Below are positions 22,980-33,079 of a DNA stretch of 64,000 nt, one piece after another. A model generated the notes under the pieces. The model did no database searches. It saw nothing but the letters and a program-made list of their open reading frames with translations, and was not told the origin of the DNA. Every line of letters begins with the position of its first letter. The first letter of the stretch is position 1. The translations under genes were made by a program, and so were the position numbers. The stretch covers positions 111,820,501 through 111,884,500 of the forward strand of contig NC_091245.1 of the NCBI RefSeq assembly GCF_042477335.2. Reading direction: 5' to 3'. Source of the DNA: Ovis canadensis. Taxonomy: Eukaryota; Chordata; Mammalia; Artiodactyla; Bovidae.

Positions 22980-23169
22980 CAGTTCAGTTCAGTTCAGTCG
23001 CTCAGTTGTGTCTGGCTCTTTGCAACCCCATGAATCACAGCACGCCAGGCCTCCCTGTCCATCACCAACTCCTGGAGTTCACTCAGACTCACATCCATCG
23101 AGTCAGTGATGCCATTCAGCCATCTCATCCTCTGTTGTCCCCTTTCCTCCTGCCCCCAATCCCTCCCAG
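22980..23169 (-). repeat. BovB 3'-end fragment inside the provirus
   Basis: CAGTTCAGTTCAGTTCAGTCG followed by the complement of the BovB ORF end (CACGCCAGGCCTCCCTGTCC). 5'-truncated, about 190 bp. Confidence 0.85.
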
Positions 23170-23560
23170 TAATTCTTGGAAACCTTTACCTTTAGGTCAC
23201 CAGTTGGGGTGTAGGTCCAGTCGGGGTTTGGTGCTTTCTTTAGATGTGACACACGGATCCAAGTGCCTATTCCTTGGGAGTTTCATGGCACAAGGGTTGG
23301 TTAACAGTACTTGATAGTGGCCTTTCCAATGGAGTTGAAGAGAGTCTTTCTAGAGATGTCTTTTCCAGTAGACAAATTCTCCATATTGTAAAGTGTGATG
23401 CTTAAGGTCTTCATGCCTGAGGAGCATGCCATGATTGTTTTAATATATGGTTAAATATAGTCTGTGGGTTCCAAAAGGAGTGTCCCTAAGGTTCAGAAGA
23501 ACCAAATGGCAATGCTTTTGGCCAGGTGTCTCTACACATTTTTTCCTTTTTAAAAAAATT
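23170..23560 (-). pseudogene. Retroviral integrase C-terminal remnant
   Basis: The minus strand reads a degenerate integrase end region: a YWKRH block, then HWKGHYQVLLTNPC, resembling the C-terminal GPY/F-type module of gammaretroviral integrases. Stops and frameshifts interrupt it. Confidence 0.65.
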
Positions 23561-23562
23561 TT

Positions 23563-24760
23563 TTTAATTTATTTATTTATTATTGGCTGTGCTTGAACTT
23601 ACATCATGAGAAACGCTGGGCTGGAAGAAGCACAAGCTGGAATCAAGATTGCTGGGAGAAATATCAATAACCTCAAATATGCAGATGACACCACACTTAC
23701 GGCAGAAAGTGAAGAGGAACTCAAAAGCCTCTTGATGAAAGTGAAAGTGGAGAGTGAAAAAGTTGGCTTAAAGCTCAACATTCAGAAAATGAAGATCATG
23801 GCATTTGGTCCCATCATTTCATGGGAAATAGATGGGGAAACAATGGAAACAGTGTCAGACTTTTTTTGGGGGGCTCCAAAATCACTGCAGATGGTGATTA
23901 CAGCCATGAAATTAAAAGACGCTTACTCCTTGGAAGAAAAGTTATGACCAACCTAGATAGCATATTGAAAAGCAGAGATGTAACTTTGCCAACAAAGGTC
24001 TGTCTAGTCAAGGCTATGGTTTTTCCAGTGGTCATGTATGGATGTGAGAGTTGGACTGTGAAGAAAGCTGAGCACTGAAGAATTGATGCTTTTGAACTGT
24101 GGTGTTGGAGAAGATTCTTGAGAGTCCCTTGGACTGCAAGGAGATCCAACAGTCCGTTCTAAAGGAGATCAGCCCTGGGATTTCTTTGGAAGGAATGATG
24201 CTAAAGCTGAAACTCCAATACTTTGGCCATCTCATGCGAAGAGTTGGCTCACTGGCAAAGACTCTGATGCTGGGAGGGATTGGGGGCAGGAGGAGAAGGG
24301 GACAACAGAGGATGAGATGGCTGGATGGCATCACTGACTCGATGGAGGTGAGTCTGAGTGAACTCCGGGAGTTGGTGATGGACAGGGAGGCCTGGCGTGC
24401 TGCGATTCACGGGGTCGCAAAGAGTCGGACATGACTGAGCGACCGAACTGAACTGAACTGTGCTGGGACGTCATTGCTGCATGGGCTTTCTCTACTTGTG
24501 GCACACAGGGGCTACTCTCTAGCTGCCGTACACGGGCTTCTCCTTGCAGTGGCTTCTTGTTGCAGAGCAAGGGCTCTAGGGTGTTCGGGCTCAGTAGTTG
24601 CTGTGGGTGGGCTCAGTAATTGTGGCTCCCGGGCTCCAGAGCACAGGCTCAGTAGTTGTGGTGCACAGGCTCAGCTGCTTTGCAGAATGTGGGATCCTCC
24701 CAGGCCAGGTATCACACCCATGCCTCCTGCACTGGCAGGAGGGGAGCCAGCAGGGAAGCC
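23563..24760 (-). repeat. CHR-2-type SINE (antisense) split by a BovB insertion
   Basis: Complement of a CHR-2-type SINE: (TTTA)n and TTATTGGCTGTGCT at 23563-23593, resuming TGCTGGGACGTCATTGCTGC at 24461 and ending CAGGGAAGCC at 24760. The interruption is the BovB at 23594-24460, flanked by CTGTGCT on both sides. Confidence 0.8.
23594..24460 (+). mobile_element. 5'-truncated BovB (RTE) LINE
   Basis: About 860 bp of the BovB 3' end, encoding in broken frames the C-terminal reverse transcriptase region (motif YADDTTL, then [11 protein letters not shown]) and ending in the (ACTGA)n tail typical of BovB. Internal stops and a frameshift at about 23865; inactive. Confidence 0.9.
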
Positions 24761-24770
24761 CTCCTATTGG

Positions 24771-25027
24771 TTGGTTTTTGGCTGTGCTGGGTCTTCACTG
24801 CTGTGTGGGCTTCTCTCTAGTTCGGGGGCTACTCTAGTTGCGATGCGTGGGCTTCTCATTGCGATGGTTCCTCTAGGTGCAGAGCGCTGGGGCGAGAGGG
24901 CTTCAATAGTTGTGGTACGTGGGCTTAGTTGCTCCTCAGTATGTGGGACCTTCCCGGACCAGAGATCAAACCTGTGTCTCCTGCATTGGCAGGCAGTTTC
25001 TTTACCACTGAGCCACCAGGGAAGCCC
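24771..25027 (-). repeat. CHR-2-type SINE with target-site duplication
   Basis: TTTTTGGCTGTGCTGGGTCT through CACTGAGCCACCAGGGAAGCCC. Flanked by perfect 10-bp direct repeats CTCCTATTGG at 24761-24770 and 25028-25037, and inserted right beside the older copy. Confidence 0.9.
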
Positions 25028-25910
25028 CTCCTATTGGGTTTTGCTGATGCCATTGGTGCATTTGACTAGTCCTGAAGACTGGAGATGATAAGAGCAGTGA
25101 AAATGCTGCAGAACTGGTCAAACAGCACAGACTTCTTGTTGCACTTAACCAGTAAAGTGAGTTCCCCAGTACTAGGAAGTTTGGGGGTGGTTCCCTCAGG
25201 TAGGAATGATCTTTTCCAATAGGATCTTAGCCACTGAGGAGTCAGAAGTTTATCTACATGAAAAAGCTTCAGTCCAGTAAGAAGACATGCAAACCATTGC
25301 CAAGACCTGTGAGCTTAGGGTAGCTGTATACAATCCATTTGCCGAATCTCAGATGGTCCATCAGGCAATTTAAAGTGCCTAGAAGTAAAATAAATAAATA
25401 AATAAAATAAAAATAAATTTAAAAATAAAGTGCCTAGAAGCAGTGAGGACATATTTTTCCTGGATTGTATTTTAGGAATAAACATCAGCCCTGAATCCAA
25501 CATCTTCCTATGCAATGCTGCATAATATTGCTCTGATATCATCTGCTAAGAATTCATTACTTGGGAAAGCAACATTAAAGCCTGCCTACTGGTGTTAAAA
25601 TTCACAATATGTAACACTTTAAACAGCGTGTCGACCTGCTCCTTCACTTTGTCATCAGTAGGCTGTTTAAGCATTTTTGATTCAATTTTTTCTTGACTTG
25701 TTAAAGTTTATTAGAGTACCCCACTACTTGAAATGGTTTAGCGTTCTGAAGCAGGGGCTGTTTAATAGTAGCTCCAGCAGAAATTCATTTCCAGTCTGGA
25801 GAAGGGTTGGGGAAAGCCCCTGTGATTTCTTAAGTCCCGTCACTGGAATGTAGGAAGACACTGGAAAGATTGGTTGGGTGACTGAAGACTCCTGAAGTGT
25901 TTAGTTTATA

Positions 25911-25952
25911 GCAGTCTTTTTTTCAATGTCCTGGCTTCTTACAATAATGACA
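25911..25952 (-). pseudogene. Retroviral nucleocapsid zinc-knuckle remnant
   Basis: Fourteen codons with the spacing Cys-X2-Cys-X4-His-X4-Cys on the minus strand; the residue after the His is now a stop codon. Supports gag identity and orientation of the provirus. Confidence 0.7.
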
Positions 25953-26235
25953 GGCCAGGAGGATTTTTACTTAAAGGCCTCCATCTGTTGAAGCTGGAGA
26001 TTAAGGATTTTAATGGTCTTTTTCTTAATATAATCGTCTAGGGTGCAGGCTAATCAGTTTGCCGATTTACGTCTGGAATAGACATGGTTTCCTGTTCTGT
26101 TCTGGTTCACTTCACCAAGAGAGAAAGGTCCTGGTTTAGCCTATTGATGAACACAAAGTTGAAGGCTACCCAGATGGATTCAACATCCAGAGGTAGATCA
26201 AAAATCTCAAAAACATTTGGTGTTGACTCTAAAGA

Positions 26236-26452
26236 GGGGCTTCCCTGGTAGCTCAGATGATAAAGAATCCTGCAATGCAGGAGACCTGACTTCAATCTCT
26301 GGGTAGGGAAGATCCCCTGGAGAAGCCAGTGGCAATCCACACTTGTATTCTTGCCTGGGAAATCCCATGGACAGAGGAGCTTGGTCTACTGTCGCTTGGA
26401 GCTACAATCCATGGGATCACAAAGAGTTGGACATGACTTAGCGACCAACACT
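26236..26452 (+). repeat. Bov-tA SINE inside the provirus
   Basis: GGGGCTTCCCTGGTAGCTCAG head through GAGTTGGACATGACTTAGCG. Confidence 0.88.
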
Positions 26453-27111
26453 TTCACAAAGATGTGCATAGATTCATTGGTTTCTGAGTGTCAGCCTGAG
26501 TCTTATTCCAATTAACAAGTTTGGGGGGGTGGTGCCAGGTGAAGTCGTCTAGCAACTGGTGAGTGTGATTCTATGAGGCAGGGGGTAGGTCTCTCGCTTG
26601 CAGTTCTAGAGCTTTTTCGGGGTTATTCCAATTAGCTGTGTTCATTTAGTGTTGGGCTTGGCCTTTGCCAACAAGCATGTGAACTAGCTGGCATAAATCT
26701 GAGGAACCTGATTGGTAAGTCCGGATAACTGTATTAAATACCTCTGCAAAATCTATAAGGATCTTCAGTAGCTCTAAGAAAATCCTTGACTATGGCTGTA
26801 CTTGGGCCTTAGTCTAGAAGACATGAGAAATTAGGGGTTTAGCATTGAGACCCTCAGAGGGACTGATTTTAAAACAGCAGGTTCTAAGAGGTTCCGATGA
26901 GGAGAAAGTAAGAAAGAGTGAGGCTTGGAGTAAAAGGGAAATTCAGTGAGAGGGTTGGAATGAGGATTTGGTGGGTACAAAGGAAGTGGGGTACATGCAG
27001 CAGAGGAAGAGGACGGAGTCTTCCAGGGCCTTTTAATCTTCCGGTAATGGTTTATTCACCTCAGTCAGTTTAGAAAAGTTATTTTGTAAAGCTTCAAGAT
27101 GTCAGTTGAGG

Positions 27112-27384
27112 ACTTTCCTGGTGATCCAGTGGTTAAGAATCCACCTGTCAATGCTGGGGACACAAGTTTGATCCCTGGTCGGGGAAGATCCCACATACTT
27201 TGGGGCAGCTAAGCCCATGCACCACAGCTACTGAGCCTGCGTGCCCTAGAGTCTGTGCTCTGCAACAAGGCAAGCCACCGGAATGAGAAGCCTGTGCACC
27301 TGAACTAGAAAGGAGCCCCTGCTGGCCGCAGCTAGCCCCATGAGCTGTGACGAAGACCCAGTGCAGCCTAAATAAATAAATAAG
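27112..27384 (+). repeat. CHR-2-type SINE inside the provirus
   Basis: GACTTTCCTGGTGATCCAGTGG to an (AAAT)n tail. The flanks ATGTCAGTTGAG and GTGTCAACTGAG look like a slightly diverged target-site duplication. Confidence 0.85.
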
Positions 27385-27888
27385 GTGTCAACTGAGACAA
27401 GCATGCCCTTCCGTTTGCTGTATTTTGGAGCCACAATCCTCAAGTTTCGTCCTGAGAGAAACAAACTGGGGAGACTGAAGCTTCGCCATCATGGCCGTTG
27501 ATTCTAAATTATCTTTGGTGAGGTCAGTCCATTAGATTAAAAATGCATACGCGGAGGGACCATAGTTTTTAAACACAGAAGGGGCCAGGGTCCCAAAGGA
27601 AGGGCCATCCTCAGAGTGTTTAGAGGACTGGGATACCATAATCCTAATTTAAACGTTCAGGGGAAAAAAAGAAAGAAAAAGTACTCACCAAAAGGACAAA
27701 AAAACAGATCCTGAATGAAGTCAGAGAATTCAACCGAAAAGAGGGAGCTTAAATCTGAGAAGAAACTCGTGAACCACAGGGAATAAGGCAGCTCATAGGA
27801 GCAGAGAGCACGCTGTTCTAGGGGGCTCATCTCCTTTGGGTCCCTTAATGGTCACTGTGAAAAGTTGACCTTAAAAATGAAACATCAA

Positions 27889-28010
27889 AAGTGTGTTAGT
27901 TGCTCAGTCGTATCAGACTCTTTGCAACCCTGTGGACTGTAGCCTGTCAGGCTCCTGTGTCCATGGAATTCCCAGGCAAGAATACTGGAGTGGGTTGCCA
28001 TTTCCTTCCC
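27889..28010 (-). repeat. Bov-A-type SINE monomer inside the 5' LTR
   Basis: GTTAGTTGCTCAGTCGTATCAG to GGGTTGCCATTTCCTTCCCC, flanked by CATCAAA on both sides. Confidence 0.85.
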
Positions 28011-28161
28011 CATCAAACAACAAGGTCTTAAGCTAATCAAATCAACTTTATCCATGAATAGCACAGGAATTGCAGTTCAGGTCATGCAAACTATGATGAA
28101 CCACAGGCAAACCCAAAGAGACAAAGGGAAACTTGAGTTTTACTAGGTTTTAGGAAGAAAT

Positions 28162-28393
28162 GGAGGGCTTCTCAGGTGGCTCAGTGGATAAAGAATCCAG
28201 CCACAGTGCAGGAGATGCAGGAGACTTAAGTTCGATCCCTGGGTCTGGGTCGGGAAGATCCCCTGGAGGAGGATGTAGCAACCCACTCCAGTATTCTTGC
28301 CTGGAGAATCCCATGGACAGAGGAGTCTGGCAAGTTATGGTCCATAGGCTTGCAAAGAGCTGGACATGGACACGACTGAGCATGCACACACAC
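28162..28393 (+). repeat. Bov-tA SINE inside the 5' LTR
   Basis: Flanked by a perfect 10-bp target-site duplication AGGAAGAAAT (28152-28161 and 28394-28403). Head GGGCTTCTCAGGTGGCTCAG, body ending GACACGACTGAGCATG. Confidence 0.92.
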
Positions 28394-28756
28394 AGGAAGA
28401 AATCAAAGGGGAGGAAGAGGCTGTGGGCAGGGAATTTTTATTGGCTCCAAGCAGTGGACAGCTTGTTGCTGAGTCAAAAGGAAGACTTCCTTCTTGGTTC
28501 TGGAATCTGTAAGCTGTGGTGAGCAATGAATGCGTGAAAGCTCTCCCTTCATGGCATCCCAATTCCATTTTGATTCAGGTTTCCTTTGCTCATTTTCACA
28601 GATGCCTGCACACTAAGGCCCTTTTGGATATTATCTACAGCCTTTATAGTGTGTTGTGGCAGATGGTATCATTTAACAGATGAGAAACCTGAGGTCCAGA
28701 GGGCTTAAGCATTTTGCCCTAGGCCACACAGCTTTTAAGTGGCTAAGGTGTAACAA

Positions 28757-30724
28757 TTTGATCTCTGGTTCCTCTGCCTTTTCTAAAACCAGCTTGAACA
28801 TCAGGGAGTTCAAGGTTCACGTATTGATGAAGCCTGGCTTGGAGAATTTTGAGCATTACTTTACTAGCATGTGAGATGAGTGCAATTGTGCGGTAGTTTG
28901 AGCATTCTTTTGCATTTCCTTTCTTTGGGATTGGAATGAAAACTGACCTTTTCCAGTCCTGTGGCCTCTGCTGAATTTTCCAAATTTGCTGGCATATTGA
29001 GCTCAGCACTTTCACAGCATCATCTTTCAGGATTTGAAATAGCTCAATTGGAATTCCATCACCTCCACTAGCTTTGTTCGTAGTGATGCTTTCTAAGGCC
29101 CACTTGACTTCACGTTCCAAGATGTCTGGCTCTAGATTAGTGATCACGTCATCATGATTATCTGGGTCGTGAAGATCTTTTTTGTACAGTCTTCTGTGTA
29201 TTCTTGCCACCTCTTCTTAATATATTCTGATTCTGTTAGGTCCAGACCATTTCTGTCCTTTATCGAGCCCATCTTTGCATGAAATGTTCCCTTGGTATCT
29301 CTAATTTTCTTGAAGAGATCTCTAGTCTTTCCCATTCTGTTCTTTTCCTCTATTTCTTTGCACTGATCGCTGAAGAAGCCTTTCTTATCTCTTCTTGCTA
29401 TTCTTTGGAACTCTGCATTCAGATGTTTATCTTTCCTTTTCTCCTTTGCTTTTTGCCTCTCTTCTTTTCACAGCTATTTGTAAGGCCTCCCCAGACAGCC
29501 ATTTTGCTTTCTTGCATTTCTTTTCCATGGGGATGGTCTTGATCCCTGGATCATGGAAAAAGCAAGAGAGTTCCAGAAAAACATCTGCTTTATTGACTAT
29601 GCCAAAGCAAGAGAGTTCCAGAAAAACATCTGCCTTATTGACTATGCCAAAGCGTTTGACTGTGTGGATCACAATAAACTGTGGAAAATTCTGAAAAAGA
29701 TGGGAATACCAGACCACCTGACCTGCCTCTTGAGAAATCTGTATGCAGGTCAGGAAGCAACAGTTAGAACTGGACATGGAACAACAGACTAGTTCCAAAG
29801 AGGAAAAGGAGTATGTCAAGGCTGTATATTGTCACCCTGCTTATTTAACTTCTATGCAGAGTACATCATGAGAAACGCTGGACTGGAAGAAACACAAGCT
29901 GGAATCAAGATTGCTGGGAGAAATATCAATAACCTCAGATATGCAGACGATACCACCCTTATGGCAGAAAGTGAAGAGGAGCTAAAAAGCCTCTTGATGA
30001 AAGTGAAAGAGGAGAATGAAAAACTTGGCTTAAAGCTCAACATTCAGAAAACGAAGATCATGGCATCCAGTCCCATCACTTCATGGGAAATAGATGGGGA
30101 AACAGTGGAAACAGTGTCAGACTTTACTTTTTGGGGCTCCAAAATCACTGCAGATGGTGACTGCAGCCATGAAATTAAAAGACACTTACTCCTTGGAAGA
30201 AAAGTTATGACCAACCTAGATAGTATATTCAAAAGCAGAGACATTACTTTGCCGACTAAGGTCCATCTAGTCAAGGCTATGGTTTTTCCTGTGGTCATGT
30301 ATGGATGTGAGAGTTGGACTGTGAAGAAAGCTGAGCGCTGAAGAATTGATGCTTTTGAACTGTGGTGTTGGAGAAGACTCTTGAGAGTCCCTTGGACTGC
30401 AAGGAGATCCAACCAGTCCATTATGAAAGAGATCAGCCCTGGGATTTCTTTGGAAGGAATGATGCTAAAGCTGAAACTCCAGTACTTTGGCCACGTCATG
30501 CGAAGAGTTGACTCATTGGAAAAGACTCTGATGCTGGGAGGGATTAGGGGCAGGAGGAGAAGGGGACGACCGAGGATGAGATGGCTGGATGACATCACCG
30601 ACTCGATGGACGTGAGTCTGAGTGAACTCCGGGAGATGGTGATGAACAGGGAGGCCTGGCGTGCTGCGATTCATGGGGTCGCAAAGAATCGGACACGACT
30701 GAGGGACTGAACTGAACTGCACTG
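28757..30724 (+). mobile_element. BovB (RTE) LINE insertion with 5' inversion
   Basis: A single BovB copy in two opposed parts. 28757-29549 is the 5' part in inverse orientation (N-terminal side of the reverse transcriptase region, long open frame 29210-28743). 29546-30724 is the 3' part in plus orientation, from the start of the AFDCVDHNK block to the (ACTGA)n tail. The halves are nearly adjacent in the intact element; only about ten bases are missing between them. The inversion junction shares CTGG (29546-29549). The whole is flanked by AAGGTGTAACAA (28745-28756) and AAGGGGTAACAA (30725-30736), a 12-bp target-site duplication with one mismatch. Several stops make it inactive. Confidence 0.9.
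29562..29651 (+). repeat. 45-bp tandem duplication within the BovB
   Basis: Two copies (29562-29606, 29607-29651) differing at one base; in frame, duplicating 15 residues AREFQKNIC(F/L)IDYAK. Other BovB copies as I know them have this once. Confidence 0.85.
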
Positions 30725-30739
30725 AAGGGGTAACAAGTT

Positions 30740-31054
30740 CGGGCCTATCTGTCCAAAAGCCCCCAGGCAGTGGCCATGATGGCTACTGCTGCTGCTTCCC
30801 CACTGCTCCAGGAGTGGTCATTTTTAATGAAGTCTGCCGAAAGTCAGAGGAGTTTACTACTCCCTAATTGGAAGAATCACAGAGGTATAGAATTGAACAG
30901 GTTAAAATTTAAGCTTAAGCAACAGAGATATCAACAGCACCAAACTTTCATCTTATCTGAAACCTGTACATCCTTAGGAATTTGGACCTTTTTAAAGTCT
31001 CCTAAGCATCTTAAAAGGAATAAACATTGACTTTTTAAAAGCGTAAAAAAAAAA
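30740..31054 (+). pseudogene. Candidate processed pseudogene, parent gene unknown
   Basis: An 86-codon frame opens with ATG at 30770. It is followed by AATAAA (31019-31024) and, 20 bases later, a ten-A tail (31045-31054), the layout of a retrocopied short mRNA. The frame is Lys/Gln-rich (LKFKLKQQRYQQHQ) and I do not recognise the parent. It could instead be a non-coding retrocopy or an unrelated repeat. Confidence 0.35.
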
Positions 31055-31098
31055 TCTTCCCATACCCCACTGTCTTCCCAAGCCTCTCCACCCTATAA

Positions 31099-31320
31099 AC
31101 TTTTCATTGAACAAATACCGATTGGAAATAGATAACTGTGAAGGACCTACTGTATAGTGCAGGGAACTGTACTTAATACTCTGTAACGACCTATATGGGG
31201 GAAAGAATCTAAACTAGAGTGGATATATGTATACTTACTCACTTGGATTGATTCACTTTGCTATATAGCAGAAACTAACACAACATTGTAAATCAACTGT
31301 ACTCATTAAATTTTTTGAAT
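31099..31320 (+). repeat. Ruminant L1 3' UTR fragment
   Basis: GACCTACTGTATAGTGCAGGGAACTG, CTATATGGGGGAAAGAATC and ACATTGTAAATCAACTGTACT are hallmark L1 3'-end sequence. Confidence 0.85.
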
Positions 31321-31539
31321 GGGCATGCTGTGGAAGCATGCACGCACACACAAATACCAGCTGGGCGACACTTCTTGCTGGGAGAGCAATGGTAAACAGG
31401 TGGACGTGTTTCCCTTGCAGAACATTCAGCCAAGCCACAGAGATGTACCATAGCAAGTGATAACCAACCCCCTAGTATGACTGTCATGAGAGGTACACTC
31501 AGAAGTAGAGAGCACCCCAGGGCTTGGGGCTGGGAAGAA

Positions 31540-31960
31540 GCTAAGGGCAGGCAGTCAACGAGGACTGGGCGACTGGGCGGGCCTCCCTGTGGAGGGAGGC
31601 CCTGGGAGACTCGCTCTTCCTGAAGCCACTCCCCAGGCTGCGAGTTCCAGAGGCTACCAGTAGGGGGAGCCCATTGCCCAGGCCTGAGTAGCCCCTCAGT
31701 TGCTTATGTAACCTGGAAACCTGGGGGAGGAGAGCAAACCGCAGGCAGAGGCGCATCACACATACAGACATTACGCGTGTACCCACAATAACACAAAGAG
31801 GCTTCTTACAGAATGACGTCACGTCGCCAACAGAGCGATGCACAGACGCAGCACGCGCGCGTGCGGCAGAGGAGGGATATATCTTGGGGAGTGGAGAGCT
31901 TCCCATCTGGTCCATAAATAATCCACCCAGGCTGACCCAGCACTGAGGCCGATGCCTGCG
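31540..31960. other. Unique CpG-containing segment with a CRE
   Basis: No repeat recognised. Contains a perfect cAMP-response element TGACGTCA at 31814-31821 and a small CpG cluster (31790-31870, including ACGCGCGCGTGCG). Possible regulatory element; nothing coding. Confidence 0.4.
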
Positions 31961-32037
31961 GTGGGCTGAGCAGAGAAAGGGGGAATGTGGCCTCTCTAGG
32001 AGTCTCAGGCCAGCCTGAGTCTTTAAGGGAGGGATCC

Positions 32038-32232
32038 AGGGGCTTCCCTGGTGGCTCAGACAGTAAAGAATGAGCCTACAAGGCGGGAGATCTGGGTTCA
32101 ATCCCTGGGTTGGGAAGATCCCCTGGAGAAGGGAATGGCAACCTGCTCCAGTATTCTGGCCTGGAGAATTCCGTGGACAATGGAGCCTGGCAGACTACAG
32201 TCCATGGGGTCGCAAAGAACTTTCACTTTACT
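32038..32232 (+). repeat. Bov-tA SINE
   Basis: GGGCTTCCCTGGTGGCTCAG head and CCATGGGGTCGCAAAGAAC near its end. Confidence 0.9.
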
Positions 32233-32785
32233 GAGGTTGCAGAAATGTGAGTGAGCCGGGACATAGTGATCAGTGATCATGGGGGGCTGTCCTCACTATG
32301 CCATCCCCAGCCCGCCAGCCCTCCTCGTACCACCAGGCGTGGGCATACTTCAGATACCAGGCCCATGTTTCCCAGGCTTATTTTATTCATTTCCCCTAAG
32401 ATGAAATATGCACAGGCACTGAGGCGCCACTGAGGTGTCCCGAGTCCTTGAAATAATTAAGACTCATGCTGTGTCCTGAAAGAGTGTAAGTATAACCTTG
32501 TTCAGATGTCACACTTTACAGTCACAACTGTGGAGACAGGGTTCTCAGAGAGGCACATTCACGGACGGGGCTGCTGATATATTTTGACCTCCATCATGTG
32601 TGATCTCATCTAATCGTCCCAGCACCCTGTGAGCTTAGTGCTGTTATTATCCCCACGAGGAGACCGAGGCCTACAGGAGTTTAGGAACATGTCCACAGTT
32701 AATGGATTAGTTACTGTCCAAACTCAGGTTTGATTCCTGGATTGTCTGGTGTGAGGAGTTGGTAATTCTTGTTACACGGCTTCTT

Positions 32786-32905
32786 TTATTTATTCATTTG
32801 GCCACACCACGTGGCAAGTAGATCTTAGTTCTCCAACCAGGGATTGAGCCTGAGTCCCCTGCAGTGGAAGCACAAAGTCCCAGCGACTGGACTGCCAGGG
32901 AAGTC
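32786..32905 (-). repeat. tRNA-Glu-type SINE with target-site duplication
   Basis: Complement ends CTGGACTGCCAGGGAAGTC. Flanked by 18-bp direct repeats CTTGTTAC(A/T)... at 32768-32785 and 32906-32923 with one mismatch. Confidence 0.88.
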
Positions 32906-32974
32906 CTTGTTACATGGCTTCTTAAAGGCAAACGTGAGGGAGGGAGGTTCAAGAGGGAGGGGACGTGTGTATGT

Positions 32975-33075
32975 CTATGGCTGATTCATGTTGATGTATG
33001 GCAGAAGGCAACACCACACTGTAAAGCAATCATCCTTCAATCTAAAATAGATAAATTATTAAAAAAAAAAAAAAG
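32975..33075 (+). repeat. Ruminant L1 3'-end fragment with A-tail
   Basis: TTCATGTTGATGTATGGCAGAA, CACTGTAAAGCAATCATCC and a terminal run of A. Confidence 0.75.
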
Positions 33076-33079
33076 GCAG

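Larger units (their letters stand above)
21574..28600 (-). mobile_element. Decayed class I (gammaretrovirus-like) endogenous retrovirus, antisense, with both LTRs
   Basis: Related terminal blocks lie at 21574-21927 (3' LTR) and 27856-28600 (5' LTR, carrying two SINEs). On the minus strand each begins TGTGAAAATGA. The 3' LTR is preceded by the polypurine tract AAAAGGGGAAAA. Reading right to left: a degenerate gag start region (about 27650-27500), a retroviral zinc knuckle with CX2CX4HX4C spacing (25911-25952), an integrase C-terminal remnant (23170-23560), and an env-side remnant (22975-21940). Most of pol is missing. Stops and frameshifts occur throughout and the reading frames are interrupted by later SINE and BovB insertions, so it is inactive. 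Host target-site duplication is not recognisable. Family name not determined. Confidence 0.8.
27856..28600 (-). repeat. 5' LTR of the antisense provirus, interrupted by two SINEs
   Basis: Ends are a perfect inverted repeat (TGTGAAAA...TTTTCACA). After removing the SINEs at about 27889-28010 and 28162-28393 roughly 390 bp remain, homologous to 21574-21927. Divergence between the two LTRs is large, so the insertion is old. Confidence 0.75.

Noticed and set aside
21558-28605. GATGC on both outer sides of the provirus as a target-site duplication
   Set aside because: On the left it is several bases away from the LTR TG end, so it does not abut both ends; likely chance.
28743-30710. Open frames with reverse transcriptase similarity as possible host genes
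   Set aside because: They are pieces of a single truncated, inverted BovB LINE with internal stops, not a cellular gene.
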